Part shown: positions 15,656-24,409 of the stretch, in pieces | How positions within the stretch are numbered: position 1 is the first letter of the stretch | How the letters are laid out: each line of letters starts with the position of its first letter | Assembly: GCA_016715075.1 (NCBI GenBank) | Contig: JADKBK010000003.1 | Coordinates: forward strand, 296,667-360,666 | DNA: 64,000 nucleotides | Origin: Bacteroidales bacterium | Lineage (GTDB): Bacteria > Bacteroidota > Bacteroidia > Bacteroidales > VadinHA17 | Reading direction: 5' to 3' | Program-made: the position numbers and the translations under genes | Notes under the pieces: model-generated | Seen by the model: only the letters and a program-made list of their open reading frames with translations | Told to the model about the DNA's origin: nothing | Database searches by the model: none

Positions 15656-15690
15656 CAAAAGTAGGCTCAATTAATACTACAACTGTTGCA
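15656..15690 (-). promoter_or_regulatory. Promoter of the first FISUMP gene (TGTAACA type)
   Basis: On the minus strand TGCAACA (15684-15690) precedes TACTTTTG (15656-15663), a perfect TAnnTTTG box, by exactly 20 bp. The upstream bases include the palindrome GTTGCACAAC on the plus strand. About 36 bp upstream also resemble the copy before the second FISUMP gene. The leader to 15633 would be short, about 16 nt. Confidence 0.6.
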
Positions 15691-15771
15691 CAACTCGTGA
15701 AAACAATTATATAATTCACAGTTAAATTCTTCCTTGCTTCAGTTTAAGCTGAACAAGCTGCTATAAGGAGT

Positions 15772-16755
15772 TTAATTGTTTTTAAAGCAACGAACCGAAA
15801 AGCCATTCCTGGTATCCAGGTTACCTCTGTATATTGTCGTTTGACTACGGCCTATGCTTCTGACCCAGGCATTTTTTTCGTCATAAACAGTTGAAGACCA
15901 CCATGATGTTGCATTATTAAAATCTATAAACCCGCCTGATAAACCGTCCCTTACTCCTGCCGGCAATGCTTTAAAACCGTACATATCCTGAATTCCATTT
16001 AAAACATACCAGCCATCAGCAGCTTTTAATATTGAACTTGATCCTTCACCTCTCCAGTTTATCATATCCACTTCAGCCTGCGACGTACCCATGAACATCT
16101 CAAGGGTTTTCCAGTCACCGTCTGAAGGTACGCTCCAGCCAGCCGGGCATAACTTACCAGTTTGAACGGTGTTAAAATTATATAAAGGACTATTCTGGAC
16201 ATCGGCAGGTACTATATTAAAATACCAGCAATAGCTTGGAGTTGATGCTGTCGTCCATTCGAGATCACTCGTAATAATACTAATTTCTGATCCATCATTC
16301 AGATGAGTAACCCTCAGGTTTTCAACCATCCAAGTCTGTGTACCAATCGATATTGAGTTATAAGAATTCCCATCCACATCGGTCACCCGTGTTGTAAATG
16401 AAATCTGCTCGCCATAAGCTGTGCCTGCACTATTTGTTGCATAAGCTCTGACAAAATAAGTGGTGGATCCAATCAGGCCGGACATGTTACTTGTAAAACT
16501 TCCTGTTCCTGTTCCATCTGAAGTTATACTCACATCTGATGTTTCATCAGGATTCTGACTCCAAGATATCCCACGGGATGTTACAGAGGCACCACCATCG
16601 GAGGTTATATTACCCCCACTAGACATCGATACTCCCGAAATCTCGGTTACAGCACTGGTTGATAATACAGGAATACCTGCAAACTCTTCCTTACGGCAAC
16701 CGGAAAAAAGAGAAATTGCAAAAAACGATAATGATACAAATAGTATTGCTTTCAT
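15772..16755 (-). CDS. FISUMP-domain lipoprotein
   Basis: A 327-residue lipoprotein. The signal peptide MKAILFVSLSFFAISLFSGC ends with lipobox LFSGC. Residues about 30-120 form a fibronectin-like beta module with SGGNITSDGGASVTSRGISWS and TYFVRAYATNSAGTAYGEQ, a combination seen in Bacteroidota surface proteins. The C-terminal FISUMP domain contains SISIGTQTWMVENLRVTHLN, YCWYFN, GKLCPAGWSVPSDGDWKTLE, FKALPAGVRDG, SWWSST and FSVRCFKNN. It is paralogous to its neighbour and probably follows it functionally, but no biochemical role is known. Confidence 0.88.
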   Translation of the reverse strand: MKAILFVSLSFFAISLFSGCRKEEFAGIPVLSTSAVTEISGVSMSSGGNITSDGGASVTSRGISWSQNPDETSDVSITSDGTGTGSFTSNMSGLIGSTTYFVRAYATNSAGTAYGEQISFTTRVTDVDGNSYNSISIGTQTWMVENLRVTHLNDGSEISIITSDLEWTTASTPSYCWYFNIVPADVQNSPLYNFNTVQTGKLCPAGWSVPSDGDWKTLEMFMGTSQAEVDMINWRGEGSSSILKAADGWYVLNGIQDMYGFKALPAGVRDGLSGGFIDFNNATSWWSSTVYDEKNAWVRSIGRSQTTIYRGNLDTRNGFSVRCFKNN

Positions 16756-16801
16756 ATTTTCCCTATTATTAATTCAAGCCTGACTTATAGTTCTAACACT
16801 G

Positions 16802-16836
16802 CAAAAATAGGTATCGCATCTACGGTACGTGTTACA
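16802..16836 (-). promoter_or_regulatory. Promoter of the FISUMP lipoprotein gene (TGTAACA type)
   Basis: On the minus strand TGTAACA (16830-16836) is followed after exactly 20 bp by TATTTTTG (16802-16809), a perfect TAnnTTTG box. This is the best single example of the shared pattern. Leader to 16755 about 40 nt. Confidence 0.65.
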
Positions 16837-16972
16837 CAATTCTGAAAATAAGTTATATCATTAACTTATTTCTCAGCATGTTGCATTTCATTGAGCTTAC
16901 TGACATCCTGTGAAAATCTCCGGGAGGCTGAAGATCCGTTTAGGAAGTATATTTTTCAGAAATAACGGAATT

Positions 16973-17001
16973 AAAAAAAAGAGGCCATTTCTGGCCCCTT
17001 T
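16973..17001 (-). terminator. Rho-independent terminator of the DUF4395 gene
   Basis: On the minus strand a 10-position stem (arms 16978-16987 and 16992-17001, one mismatch, GGCC core) with a 4-nt loop is followed by a run of eight T (16973-16980). It lies about 50 nt after the stop of the DUF4395 gene. Confidence 0.8.
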
Positions 17002-17049
17002 CCGGATGTGATGAAAAACTATCTGATAATGATAAGACCTGACTGAAGA

Positions 17050-17502
17050 CTACTGAAAGTTGATTTTGTAAAGCAACTTATATAATAAAGGATATATTTC
17101 ACAAGCAACACACAGACCAAATGAGGCTTCCAGAAAAGAAAACACTCCTAAAACCCCTCCCAGTGTCAATACCGGCAGATAGGAATTAAGAACAAAAGAT
17201 ATGATTATTAAGCTGCTGAATACAAAACCTATTCTAGCGGCAAATATTTTTGGACCTGCATTGATCTTCTGTTCACTCAGACCAAAGATATTTACTATAA
17301 CACTGGAGGAGTTGCCTATGGGGCTGTATTTTGAATAATCGGATGATCTTAATAAAAAGTCAACAGCAAGAAATACGACCGGGATAATATTCTCAGTCAA
17401 ACCTGAAATAATGAGTAATAACACAGTGAATGCCCCGTTGATACGGGCAACTCTTTCATTAATTACTTTATCGGAAACCGGGCATAAGGCGTATGATCTC
17501 AT
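17050..17502 (-). CDS. DUF4395 family membrane protein
   Basis: About 150 residues from the preferred ATG at 17502, which opens directly with the family's N-terminal MRSYALCPVSDKVINERVARINGAFT; the longer frame to 17649 adds an unsupported extension that would overlap the divergent gene. Several hydrophobic segments follow, with a C-terminal FGLCVACEIYPLLYKLLYK in which the two Cys are typical of DUF4395. Relatives occur near thiosulfate or sulfur-handling genes, but the role is not established and nothing here adds to it. It has its own promoter and terminator, so it is monocistronic. Confidence 0.8.
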   Translation of the reverse strand: MRSYALCPVSDKVINERVARINGAFTVLLLIISGLTENIIPVVFLAVDFLLRSSDYSKYSPIGNSSSVIVNIFGLSEQKINAGPKIFAARIGFVFSSLIIISFVLNSYLPVLTLGGVLGVFSFLEASFGLCVACEIYPLLYKLLYKINFQ

Positions 17503-17550
17503 ATTTTCATTTTTAAATTTATTCCCCAAAGAATTATTACTAATTATTAT

Positions 17551-17582
17551 GCCGGTTAAATGCGACCGGCGAAACAAAAGTA
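17551..17582 (-). promoter_or_regulatory. DUF4395 promoter with an adjacent inverted repeat
   Basis: TACTTTTG on the minus strand (17575-17582) is a perfect -7 box about 73 bp before the start. Immediately downstream GCCGGT (17551-17556) and ACCGGC (17565-17570) form an inverted repeat at the expected transcription start, a possible operator or leader hairpin. Confidence 0.5.
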
Positions 17583-17719
17583 CGGGATGAAAAACTGATC
17601 TGAAATAACCCAAACAGGGTATTTTGTATACCTTGTTTATGGTAGTCATGATTGGAAAAACGTTATCATGTCAGCTCATTTCAGTTATCTTTACATTTAA
17701 TATTTCAACTTGTAAAACT

Positions 17720-19600
17720 ATGGCCGGCAATAATAACCGATTGCTTATTTCAGGAGTGATCCTTCTTTTAATTTTCAATTGTACAGCCTGTCATGCAGAT
17801 CGCCCTTCCAAGTTAGGCGGGCTGATCTCCGGCTTACTGGCAGATTCAGTAAAAAAGAATGGACCTTCGGCAGATAATTTCATGATTAATGCAATGCTGA
17901 TCCTTCCAAAAAACCCGGCTCCCGGAGAAACATTCCGGATTATGGCTACAGGAGGGGAATACTTACGAGAAGCGAAGATTATTGTAACTGGTCCTTCCGG
18001 CAGTTCAGAATCCTTTAAATACATTGCAAGTGAGGGATTGCCCTATTGGAGGATTGATGATTTTCCCGGAAATCCGGAAGGTAAATATAAGGCTGCAATA
18101 ATTTCTGACAGGAAGGAGGTTGGTAGTCTGGATTTTGTTATTTCACCGGTGAAAGTAAATTCAACCAGGGGAGTGGTATGGAAAACTCAGCAAGGCTGGG
18201 ACAGCAGGTCTGAGGCACTCTATTGTGCCTGGGTAAATGCATTGTTCCATGGATGCGGCGAGGATGCTTCCTGGTCTGCCCTTCATGAGGTTACCCGGAA
18301 TAAGAATCAGAATTTCCTGTACAATTACCTCTCGCTTGGGGAGGATGAACCTGATAACAGTGTGAGTGTGCTTATGCGGCCTGATTGTGCCGATAATCCT
18401 TTTTTTCTGAGGGCATATTTTTCATGGAAACTGGGACTGCCGTTTGGATACCATGTATGTGACAGGGGCTATCTTGGTCGTAATCCAAGACCGGGTCAAT
18501 GGATCACAAATGAAATTTCAACTTCTAAGACCAATCCTGTACTGGCATTCAACTCATTTGTAAGGAGGGTGGCTGACGGAGTTCATTCAGGTACCGCCCG
18601 TACTGCACTGGAGGATGAAGTATCTGATTACTATCCTGTACTGCTGACACGCCAGGCCTTGAGGCCGGGTATAGTTTATGCTGACCCTTATGGTCATACG
18701 CTGATCATCGCAGGCTGGTCGCCGCAAACCAACGGACATCCAGGAATGCTTCTTTCGGTAGATGCCCAACCGGATGGGACAGTAGGAATAAAGAGATTCT
18801 GGAAAGGTAATTTCCTCTTCAATACTACAGGTGTTATCGGAGAACCGGGATTTAAAGCATTCCGCCCTATTTTATTTAAAAAAACCGGACCTTACCTTAT
18901 GCAAAACGAACAGTTGACAGCTTCAACGGGGATGGTTCCCTTTTCACTTCAACAAAAAAAGATGGAGACAGGGGAATTCTATCAAACAATGGAGCGGTTA
19001 ATCAACCCGAAGCCTCTTGACCCCGAAACAGCCTTACTGGATCAGATCCAGGCTCTTCATGAACAGCTGAGGGTAAGGGTAACCTCTGTAGCTAATGGTG
19101 AAGCTTATCTTAGATCGCATCCTGGAGCCGTTATACCAATGCCATCAAGTGCTGCAGGGCTCTTTCAGGCCGGAGGCCAGTGGGAAGATTTCTCAACGCC
19201 CAACCGCGATTTGAGACTGCTGATCGCAATGGATGCTGTGCTCAATTTTCCTGACATGGTTATGCGTTCACCAAAAGATTACAACATTTCAGGTATGGGC
19301 TCACCTGAACAGGCCAGGAAAAAACTTCAGGATATCCTTGACCGGAAGGTTTCAGAACTCTCGATCAGTTATAACCGCTCTGACGGCTCTGAACAAAAAC
19401 TGACTATCGGTGAAATTCTCAGGAGAAAGGATGCCTTTGAAATGGCCTATAACCCAAATGACGGAATTGAGATCCGCTGGGGGGCGCCTGAAAACAGTGA
19501 TGAACGCTCAACCTGTCATCGCCATTCCCCCGCCAAACAGCTTGAAACTATGCGCTCAGTAAGGCACTGGTTCAATAAAAGACTTCATCCCCCTACCTGA
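17720..19600 (+). CDS. Lipoprotein with transglutaminase/peptidase-like Cys-His domain
   Basis: About 626 residues from the ATG at 17720, which begins a lipoprotein signal (MAGNNNRLLISGVILLLIFNCTAC). A 32-residue upstream extension is possible but would spoil it. A beta-rich segment (residues about 50-145, with LPKNPAPGETFRIMATGGEY) precedes a domain with RPDCADNPFFLRAYFSWKLG, where Cys about 223 and the following Leu-Arg-Ala-Tyr-Phe-rich helix resemble a transglutaminase-like or papain-like nucleophile helix. A His about 326 lies in YGHTLIIAGWSP, the matching His strand. The region SRSEALYCAWVNALFHGCGEDASW is also strongly patterned. I know no characterised member, so a hydrolytic or transglutaminase activity is inferred from the Cys-His layout. 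It is a stand-alone gene. Confidence 0.6.
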   Translation: MAGNNNRLLISGVILLLIFNCTACHADRPSKLGGLISGLLADSVKKNGPSADNFMINAMLILPKNPAPGETFRIMATGGEYLREAKIIVTGPSGSSESFKYIASEGLPYWRIDDFPGNPEGKYKAAIISDRKEVGSLDFVISPVKVNSTRGVVWKTQQGWDSRSEALYCAWVNALFHGCGEDASWSALHEVTRNKNQNFLYNYLSLGEDEPDNSVSVLMRPDCADNPFFLRAYFSWKLGLPFGYHVCDRGYLGRNPRPGQWITNEISTSKTNPVLAFNSFVRRVADGVHSGTARTALEDEVSDYYPVLLTRQALRPGIVYADPYGHTLIIAGWSPQTNGHPGMLLSVDAQPDGTVGIKRFWKGNFLFNTTGVIGEPGFKAFRPILFKKTGPYLMQNEQLTASTGMVPFSLQQKKMETGEFYQTMERLINPKPLDPETALLDQIQALHEQLRVRVTSVANGEAYLRSHPGAVIPMPSSAAGLFQAGGQWEDFSTPNRDLRLLIAMDAVLNFPDMVMRSPKDYNISGMGSPEQARKKLQDILDRKVSELSISYNRSDGSEQKLTIGEILRRKDAFEMAYNPNDGIEIRWGAPENSDERSTCHRHSPAKQLETMRSVRHWFNKRLHPPT

Positions 19601-19690
19601 ATACTTTATGGGCTTTTTGCCTCTTTGAACATTTCCTTCAATTTATCCTTAATATTGTATCATAATATCTTAGTCTAATCTGCCTTCTTA

Positions 19691-20952
19691 ATGAAGATTA
19701 AATATCTATATCATCTGATCATCCTGATTTTATTTGATTTATATCTTTCCGGTTGCACCAAGGCATATGATAAGATCGAAGATCCTGAAAAAGAAATCTT
19801 TAACTTCGTGCTTACTGAAGCCCAGGAACAGCATATAAATGCCAGCCGCGGGGAACAATATGAAGTAACTGATCCGATTCCGATCTTACATTTTGGCGGA
19901 AGTGCATATCAGCTCGACAGATTCGAAATACGGGGTGATAATACCCTGAAATTTTACAGAAAAGGCTTTGGCGTGAACATGGACAGAAAGATTTCCATGT
20001 ATAATCCCCTGGAACGGAAAGAGAAAAAATACGAAGAATTTAAGCTGCTTGCAATGGTATACGATTATACCTACATCGAGAATTCCACTGCAGTCGGATT
20101 ATTCAGGATGGCCGGCCTCTGGCCTGTTTATAGTTTTTTACAGAGGTCAGGCTGAATAATCATACTCAGGGCTTATATCATTTCATCGAAGATCCGGTTG
20201 AGTATTTTATAGAACAGACAAATTCTTCAATTGTAATACGCCGGGGCTATGATCATGTTGTAAAATCATATTCTTTAAGCCCTTACAGCCACCTAAGCGA
20301 GGATGAATATTTTACACGTTTCAGAATGATTTATTCAAACCTGCCCTCATACTCCGGGCAGCAGATGTATGATACTCTGTCAGACTATATGGATCTGGAA
20401 CAGTATTTTACCAAGCTTAGCATTGATCTGCTAATGAAGAACGGTGATTATACCGATGAGATAATTTTTTATACAAAAATCAGGGATAATAAGGAAGTCT
20501 TCGGGGTCTTACCATGGGACTTCGATGATATTTTTGCTGATGAGCCCCATGAAGTAGGAAGGTCATGGGCTACAGGGACTGTCTTCGGTGTCAGGGAATA
20601 TGCCAGTATGAATGATATAATTGCCGATGTCGGTTCAAAACTGCTTTTTTCAATTGAGGATGATCTTGACTACAAAATTGCGAAAGACAGTTTTCTTTAT
20701 CAGCAGTACCTCAAAACGCTGCGGGCTTTTATTGAAAAAGCTGATTTAACTGCTATTGATGACATTTTTGATTATACCAATGAACATATCAGTCCGTTTT
20801 ATGCCAATGATTCTATTGTTGCTCAATCCAGATATGATGTTGATGAGACAAATTATGCGCTCTTTATCTCTAACCTGGCTGAGAAAAGGCAAATGCTGAA
20901 GGAGAGAAGAGAGTGGATACTTCAGGAACTTGATAAACAGCAAATCCGGTGA
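19691..20952 (+). pseudogene. CotH-kinase lipoprotein gene broken by one-base frameshift
   Basis: The reading frame encodes a lipoprotein (FDLYLSGC lipobox) with CotH-kinase signatures: RFEIRGDNTLKFYRKGFGVN, LLAMVYDYTYIENSTAVGLF and GLWPVYSF, then stops at 20155. Without the stop, the +1-shifted frame continues seamlessly as RLNNHTQGLYHFIEDPVEYF through the ATP/metal motif FGVLPWDFDDIFADEPHEVG to the stop at 20952. One T added to the T6 run at 20134-20139 would restore it. CotH kinases phosphorylate proteins on the cell surface or spore coat. The downstream part has an in-frame ATG at 20326 but lacks the N-terminal lobe, so neither half should work alone. It is coupled to the beta-helix gene that starts at its stop codon. 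Confidence 0.85.
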
Positions 20953-20954
20953 AT

Positions 20955-22613
20955 ATGAAACTTGTAAGACTTATACCCTGCTTATTATCTGTACTTATTA
21001 TCCCTGGCTGCAGTAAGGATGAGAAGAAACAAATTGTTGCACCTGAAGGTACAATTGAACTTTCAGAGCTTTCGAACCATCATGATTATTACCTGCCTTT
21101 CGCTGTGGTAAATGATTCCAATATTATCAGTTCGGCAATCCTTAATAATGAGACAATTGAATTCAGATCCGGAGACTACATCGAATTCACCGAAAACGGC
21201 TTCTATGAATTAATACTGAAATATAAGGATACGCAGCAGGCAAATGACACCTTCCTTTTTACTACTAAAACAGAGGAGCGGGAATTGTCTGAATGGGGTA
21301 TCAGGGCCTGGATTCCGGCAACTTTTAAGACTTCCGTCCTGACATCAGAAAATATTGGTTTATATTACCCTCACAGATTTTCCGGATTAATAAAAGTACC
21401 TTTTATTTTTTATGTAAGGGAATCCGGAATCACAAAGGCTGTTTATTGTGAGGGTAAATGCCTTTCCTCTGGTGACAGATTCAACATTAAACAGGGTGTT
21501 GGCTCGGTGAATGTTGCCGTTTCTTCGATCACAGACAAGGCCGAATTTGTGGTTGGTGGAAAGCAAATCAGTGCATCACTCACCAGAATCTCCGAACCGC
21601 AGATTTTCCTGGAAGGTAACATAAATTCTCCGGTAGAGATCCCGGCCAACAGTGTTGCGAACATCACTGGAAACCTCAATATTACATCAACCGGATCACT
21701 GACTGTCCACGAGGGAGCCCTGCTTATGGTTGACGAAGGCGTTGATATTAACCTGAGCGGTCCGGTTGTATTCTCAGGTACTGCCGAAAATCCGGTATTT
21801 GTGACATGCAGCAGGGATAATATGTATTGGGGCGGGTTTATAACAAGAGTTGCAGGTGGTACTGTAGATGCACAATATACAATATTCTGTCAGAGCGGTT
21901 ACCACGATTCGGAGGGCTACAACTGGGGTCATTCAGGAAGGCAGGCATTATTTTATACCGAAAACAGTACCCTTAGTCTGGATCATTGTTTCATACTGGA
22001 TCACATAGGGCAGATTTTCTATCCTCAGAATGCCTCCCTTACACTCAATGACATCCTTGTACAGAGGGCACAGACAGGGGGTCAGTTAAACAATACTCAT
22101 CTGACGCTCAGTAATTCAATATTTACAGATTTTCCTGATGACACCTATACTTTCAGGGACACTGATAATGATGCACTCTATCTTATTGCCACAGATGCAG
22201 AAATTGATAACACTACTTTCATGTTTGCAAAAGATGACGGACTTGATTCCGGAGCGGGTGAAGGAGGCGACATAAACGTTACCAACTGCAGGTTTGAGGC
22301 CTGCTTTCATGAAGGTGCTGCCTTATCGAGTATTAGTCCTGCTGTCAAAAATCACACCTTCAGCTCTTGTGTTTTTACAAATTGCGGACAGGGTCTTGAA
22401 CTCGGATACAGCTCGGTGAATCATAATGTTACAGTTGATAATTGTATGTTTCTCAATAACGGAATCGGGATACGTTACGGAGATAATTATGACTGGTCTG
22501 AGGTAGAAGGTACTATGATGGTGAGAAACTCAATGTCATTAAATAACAATAAGGACATTTGGAATATGGTGAGGAATGGACTGGAGTCCGAAGCTAGGGA
22601 ATCTCAGTTTTGA
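20955..22613 (+). CDS. Parallel beta-helix lipoprotein, probably frameshifted at its end
   Basis: About 552 residues from the ATG at 20955 (a GTG at 20949 is an alternative). A lipoprotein signal ends in LIIPGC. After a beta-sandwich-like part, residues from about 230 on show right-handed beta-helix repeats (short strands with Asn ladders, e.g. GSLTVHEGALLMVDEGVDIN, NCRFEACFHEGAALSSI, VDNCMFLNNGIGIRYGDNYD). The frame ends at 22613 in ESEARESQF, but the frame shifted by one base reads WSPKLGNLSFENTLVSKLCP, then QYPELEIKTE, to TAG at 22672-22674. That looks like the true C-terminus. One extra base near 22580 (for example reading NGW instead of NGL) explains it. The gene starts inside the stop of the CotH gene, so both are one unit. 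Confidence 0.8.
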   Translation: MKLVRLIPCLLSVLIIPGCSKDEKKQIVAPEGTIELSELSNHHDYYLPFAVVNDSNIISSAILNNETIEFRSGDYIEFTENGFYELILKYKDTQQANDTFLFTTKTEERELSEWGIRAWIPATFKTSVLTSENIGLYYPHRFSGLIKVPFIFYVRESGITKAVYCEGKCLSSGDRFNIKQGVGSVNVAVSSITDKAEFVVGGKQISASLTRISEPQIFLEGNINSPVEIPANSVANITGNLNITSTGSLTVHEGALLMVDEGVDINLSGPVVFSGTAENPVFVTCSRDNMYWGGFITRVAGGTVDAQYTIFCQSGYHDSEGYNWGHSGRQALFYTENSTLSLDHCFILDHIGQIFYPQNASLTLNDILVQRAQTGGQLNNTHLTLSNSIFTDFPDDTYTFRDTDNDALYLIATDAEIDNTTFMFAKDDGLDSGAGEGGDINVTNCRFEACFHEGAALSSISPAVKNHTFSSCVFTNCGQGLELGYSSVNHNVTVDNCMFLNNGIGIRYGDNYDWSEVEGTMMVRNSMSLNNNKDIWNMVRNGLESEARESQF

Positions 22614-22700
22614 AAACACACTGGTTTCAAAATTATGTCCTCAATATCCTGAACTTGAAATAAAAACTGAGTAGAGTTCTTAATTAAATATTAGATCAGG

Positions 22701-23477
22701 TTATTGGAGGTAAGCATTTAAATTTTTCTCATTCAATTCAGACAGACTGATCTTTGTTTCCCGGGGTAAAGCTACACTAACGTAATTGTTGTGCAGTTTT
22801 TCAGAATAAATATAATATTGATCGGGGATTACAGCATCTTTTAAATCATCAATCGCATGCCTGTCAATGATGTTTATAGGGTTATGTACTTCAATATTTG
22901 CTAGTTGCGGAATTATTCCTGTTCCAATTGCCTTGAGCAATGCTTCCTTTCTTGTCCATAACAGAAAAAACCGTTCCCTCGAATCTTCTCTTGAATTCAT
23001 AATGAATTCATTCTCATTAACACTGAAGAATCGTCTGCTAACGGACTCAAAATTAATGTCCCTGTTAAACTCTTCCACATCAATCCCGACACAAAAATTG
23101 TCAGATATTGCAAAAGAAAACGAATTCCTGGTATGCGAAATGCTGAAAAAAAGCGGATCATCTTTTAGTCCGGGCTTGCCGTGTGCACCATATATATATG
23201 AGAGCTCATGCGGATCTTTATCCAGTTTTTTTGACACTATCAGGCGGAGGAGAGTATAACAGAGTAAAACAGTTTTCCTGTCTTCGCTGTTATGCAATCC
23301 GGAGGCTTTTAACGTATCATCTTTATTTATAAATCCTTCAAAGGATGAAAGCCCTGAAGCAAACTCTGCAGATTGTCCGTAGTATACCTCGGCAGTCGAA
23401 AGTAAAGCATCTGAAGCGGTTTTATTTTCAGGGCAAAAACTGCACCTGATGAATTGGGAAAAGGTTGCCTCGGGCAT
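22701..23477 (-). CDS. 4'-phosphopantetheinyl transferase (Sfp-type)
   Basis: A 258-residue Sfp/AcpT-superfamily enzyme that transfers 4'-phosphopantetheine from CoA to a carrier-protein Ser. The Mg-binding motif is VGIDVEEFN, the second acidic and basic region is RFFSVNENEF, and the conserved FFLLWTRKEALLKAIGTGI (W-T-x-K-E-A-x-x-K) is present. It is the last gene of the NRPS transcript, beginning 11 bp after the thioesterase stop, and surely activates the three NRPS T domains and possibly the stand-alone carrier protein. It converges with the beta-helix gene. Confidence 0.93.
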   Translation of the reverse strand: MPEATFSQFIRCSFCPENKTASDALLSTAEVYYGQSAEFASGLSSFEGFINKDDTLKASGLHNSEDRKTVLLCYTLLRLIVSKKLDKDPHELSYIYGAHGKPGLKDDPLFFSISHTRNSFSFAISDNFCVGIDVEEFNRDINFESVSRRFFSVNENEFIMNSREDSRERFFLLWTRKEALLKAIGTGIIPQLANIEVHNPINIIDRHAIDDLKDAVIPDQYYIYSEKLHNNYVSVALPRETKISLSELNEKNLNAYLQ

Positions 23478-23488
23478 TTATATTCCTG

Positions 23489-24409
23489 CTAATTGGGTTT
23501 GTATACTCTTGCAAGGTGATCCATAAATTGTTTACCGATCATTTCAGCATATTCCTTTTCCCGTGCAATTGCCAGATGACTTCCTTTAAAGGTTACCACA
23601 TTTACTTTATCTACATGTGCCTCCCATCCGTTATATTTAAGATCAGTATCCTTCATGTCTGATCTGAATAACAATAATTCACCATTAAATTTCCCGGCTC
23701 TGTACTTGCAGGTTAATTTTTTGTATTTATCCACAATATAGAAATTCCGTAAAACTATAGGGACAGGCATCTTTAGAAATAAAAACAGGTTACAGATATA
23801 CCTCTGCAGACGTTTTCCGATTTTTCTCCGGGTTGGCCCCAGAATATTGCTTTTAATAATTTTAAATATATTATTATGCCATATAACTTTTTCATCCCCT
23901 AAAGTAGTCATACTATCCAGCATTGCAAGGAATGGAACCTGATATCCTGCTTTCTGAAGCTGTACGGCCATTTCAAATGCGAGCACTCCTCCAAAGGAGA
24001 ATCCGCCTAAAAAATAGGGCCCTTTTGGCAGAATTTTCTGTAGTTGAATTATGTAATCAGCAGCAAAAGATTCAACAGTCTTGTATTTGATCTTCTCTCC
24101 CGTGGAGCCATTATGCAGAAATCCATAAAATGGCTGATCTTTTCCAAGATACTCACATAAGGGGTAATTCATAACCTCAAAGTATATCAGAACAAACGGA
24201 GTTTTGCTCCCAAGAGGATTAATCGGCATCAGGTTTGTGCACTCCGGAGGCCAGTGGTGCCTGATAAGATTAGCCTTGAACTCCTTAAGCATTTCAATTA
24301 ACTCGGGGGTCAGGGCACTCTCCGGTCCTTCATATTTGATTTTCCCTTCCCTGAAGTAAACCTTAACCGATTTTTGATCAAGCTCTTCCAAAAATTCATT
24401 AAATCTCAT
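23489..24409 (-). CDS. Stand-alone NRPS thioesterase with N-terminal TubC-like docking domain
   Basis: A 306-residue protein. Residues 1-55 resemble a TubC-type docking domain: FNEFLEELDQKSVKVYFREG, then ALTPELIEMLKEFKANLI, with the usual beta hairpin and helices. The rest is an alpha/beta-hydrolase thioesterase: GPYFLGGFSFGGVLAFEMA with Ser about 137, an Asp in AMLDSMTT, and a His in FKGSHLAIA. It would hydrolyse or cyclise the chain from the final T domain of the preceding NRPS. Its ATG overlaps the NRPS stop by 4 bp (ATGA). A paralog with the same architecture sits at 35.4-36.3 kb. Type II editing is the alternative role, but the docking domain argues for a terminal-release function. Confidence 0.9.
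   Translation of the reverse strand: MRFNEFLEELDQKSVKVYFREGKIKYEGPESALTPELIEMLKEFKANLIRHHWPPECTNLMPINPLGSKTPFVLIYFEVMNYPLCEYLGKDQPFYGFLHNGSTGEKIKYKTVESFAADYIIQLQKILPKGPYFLGGFSFGGVLAFEMAVQLQKAGYQVPFLAMLDSMTTLGDEKVIWHNNIFKIIKSNILGPTRRKIGKRLQRYICNLFLFLKMPVPIVLRNFYIVDKYKKLTCKYRAGKFNGELLLFRSDMKDTDLKYNGWEAHVDKVNVVTFKGSHLAIAREKEYAEMIGKQFMDHLARVYKPN

Noticed and set aside
17624..17719. Longer start of the Cys-His lipoprotein gene
   Set aside because: The 32-residue extension overlaps the DUF4395 upstream region and would bury the lipoprotein signal peptide.
20326..20952. Second part of the CotH region as an independent gene
   Set aside because: It begins in the middle of a conserved kinase domain and continues the upstream frame exactly, so it is the second half of a broken gene.
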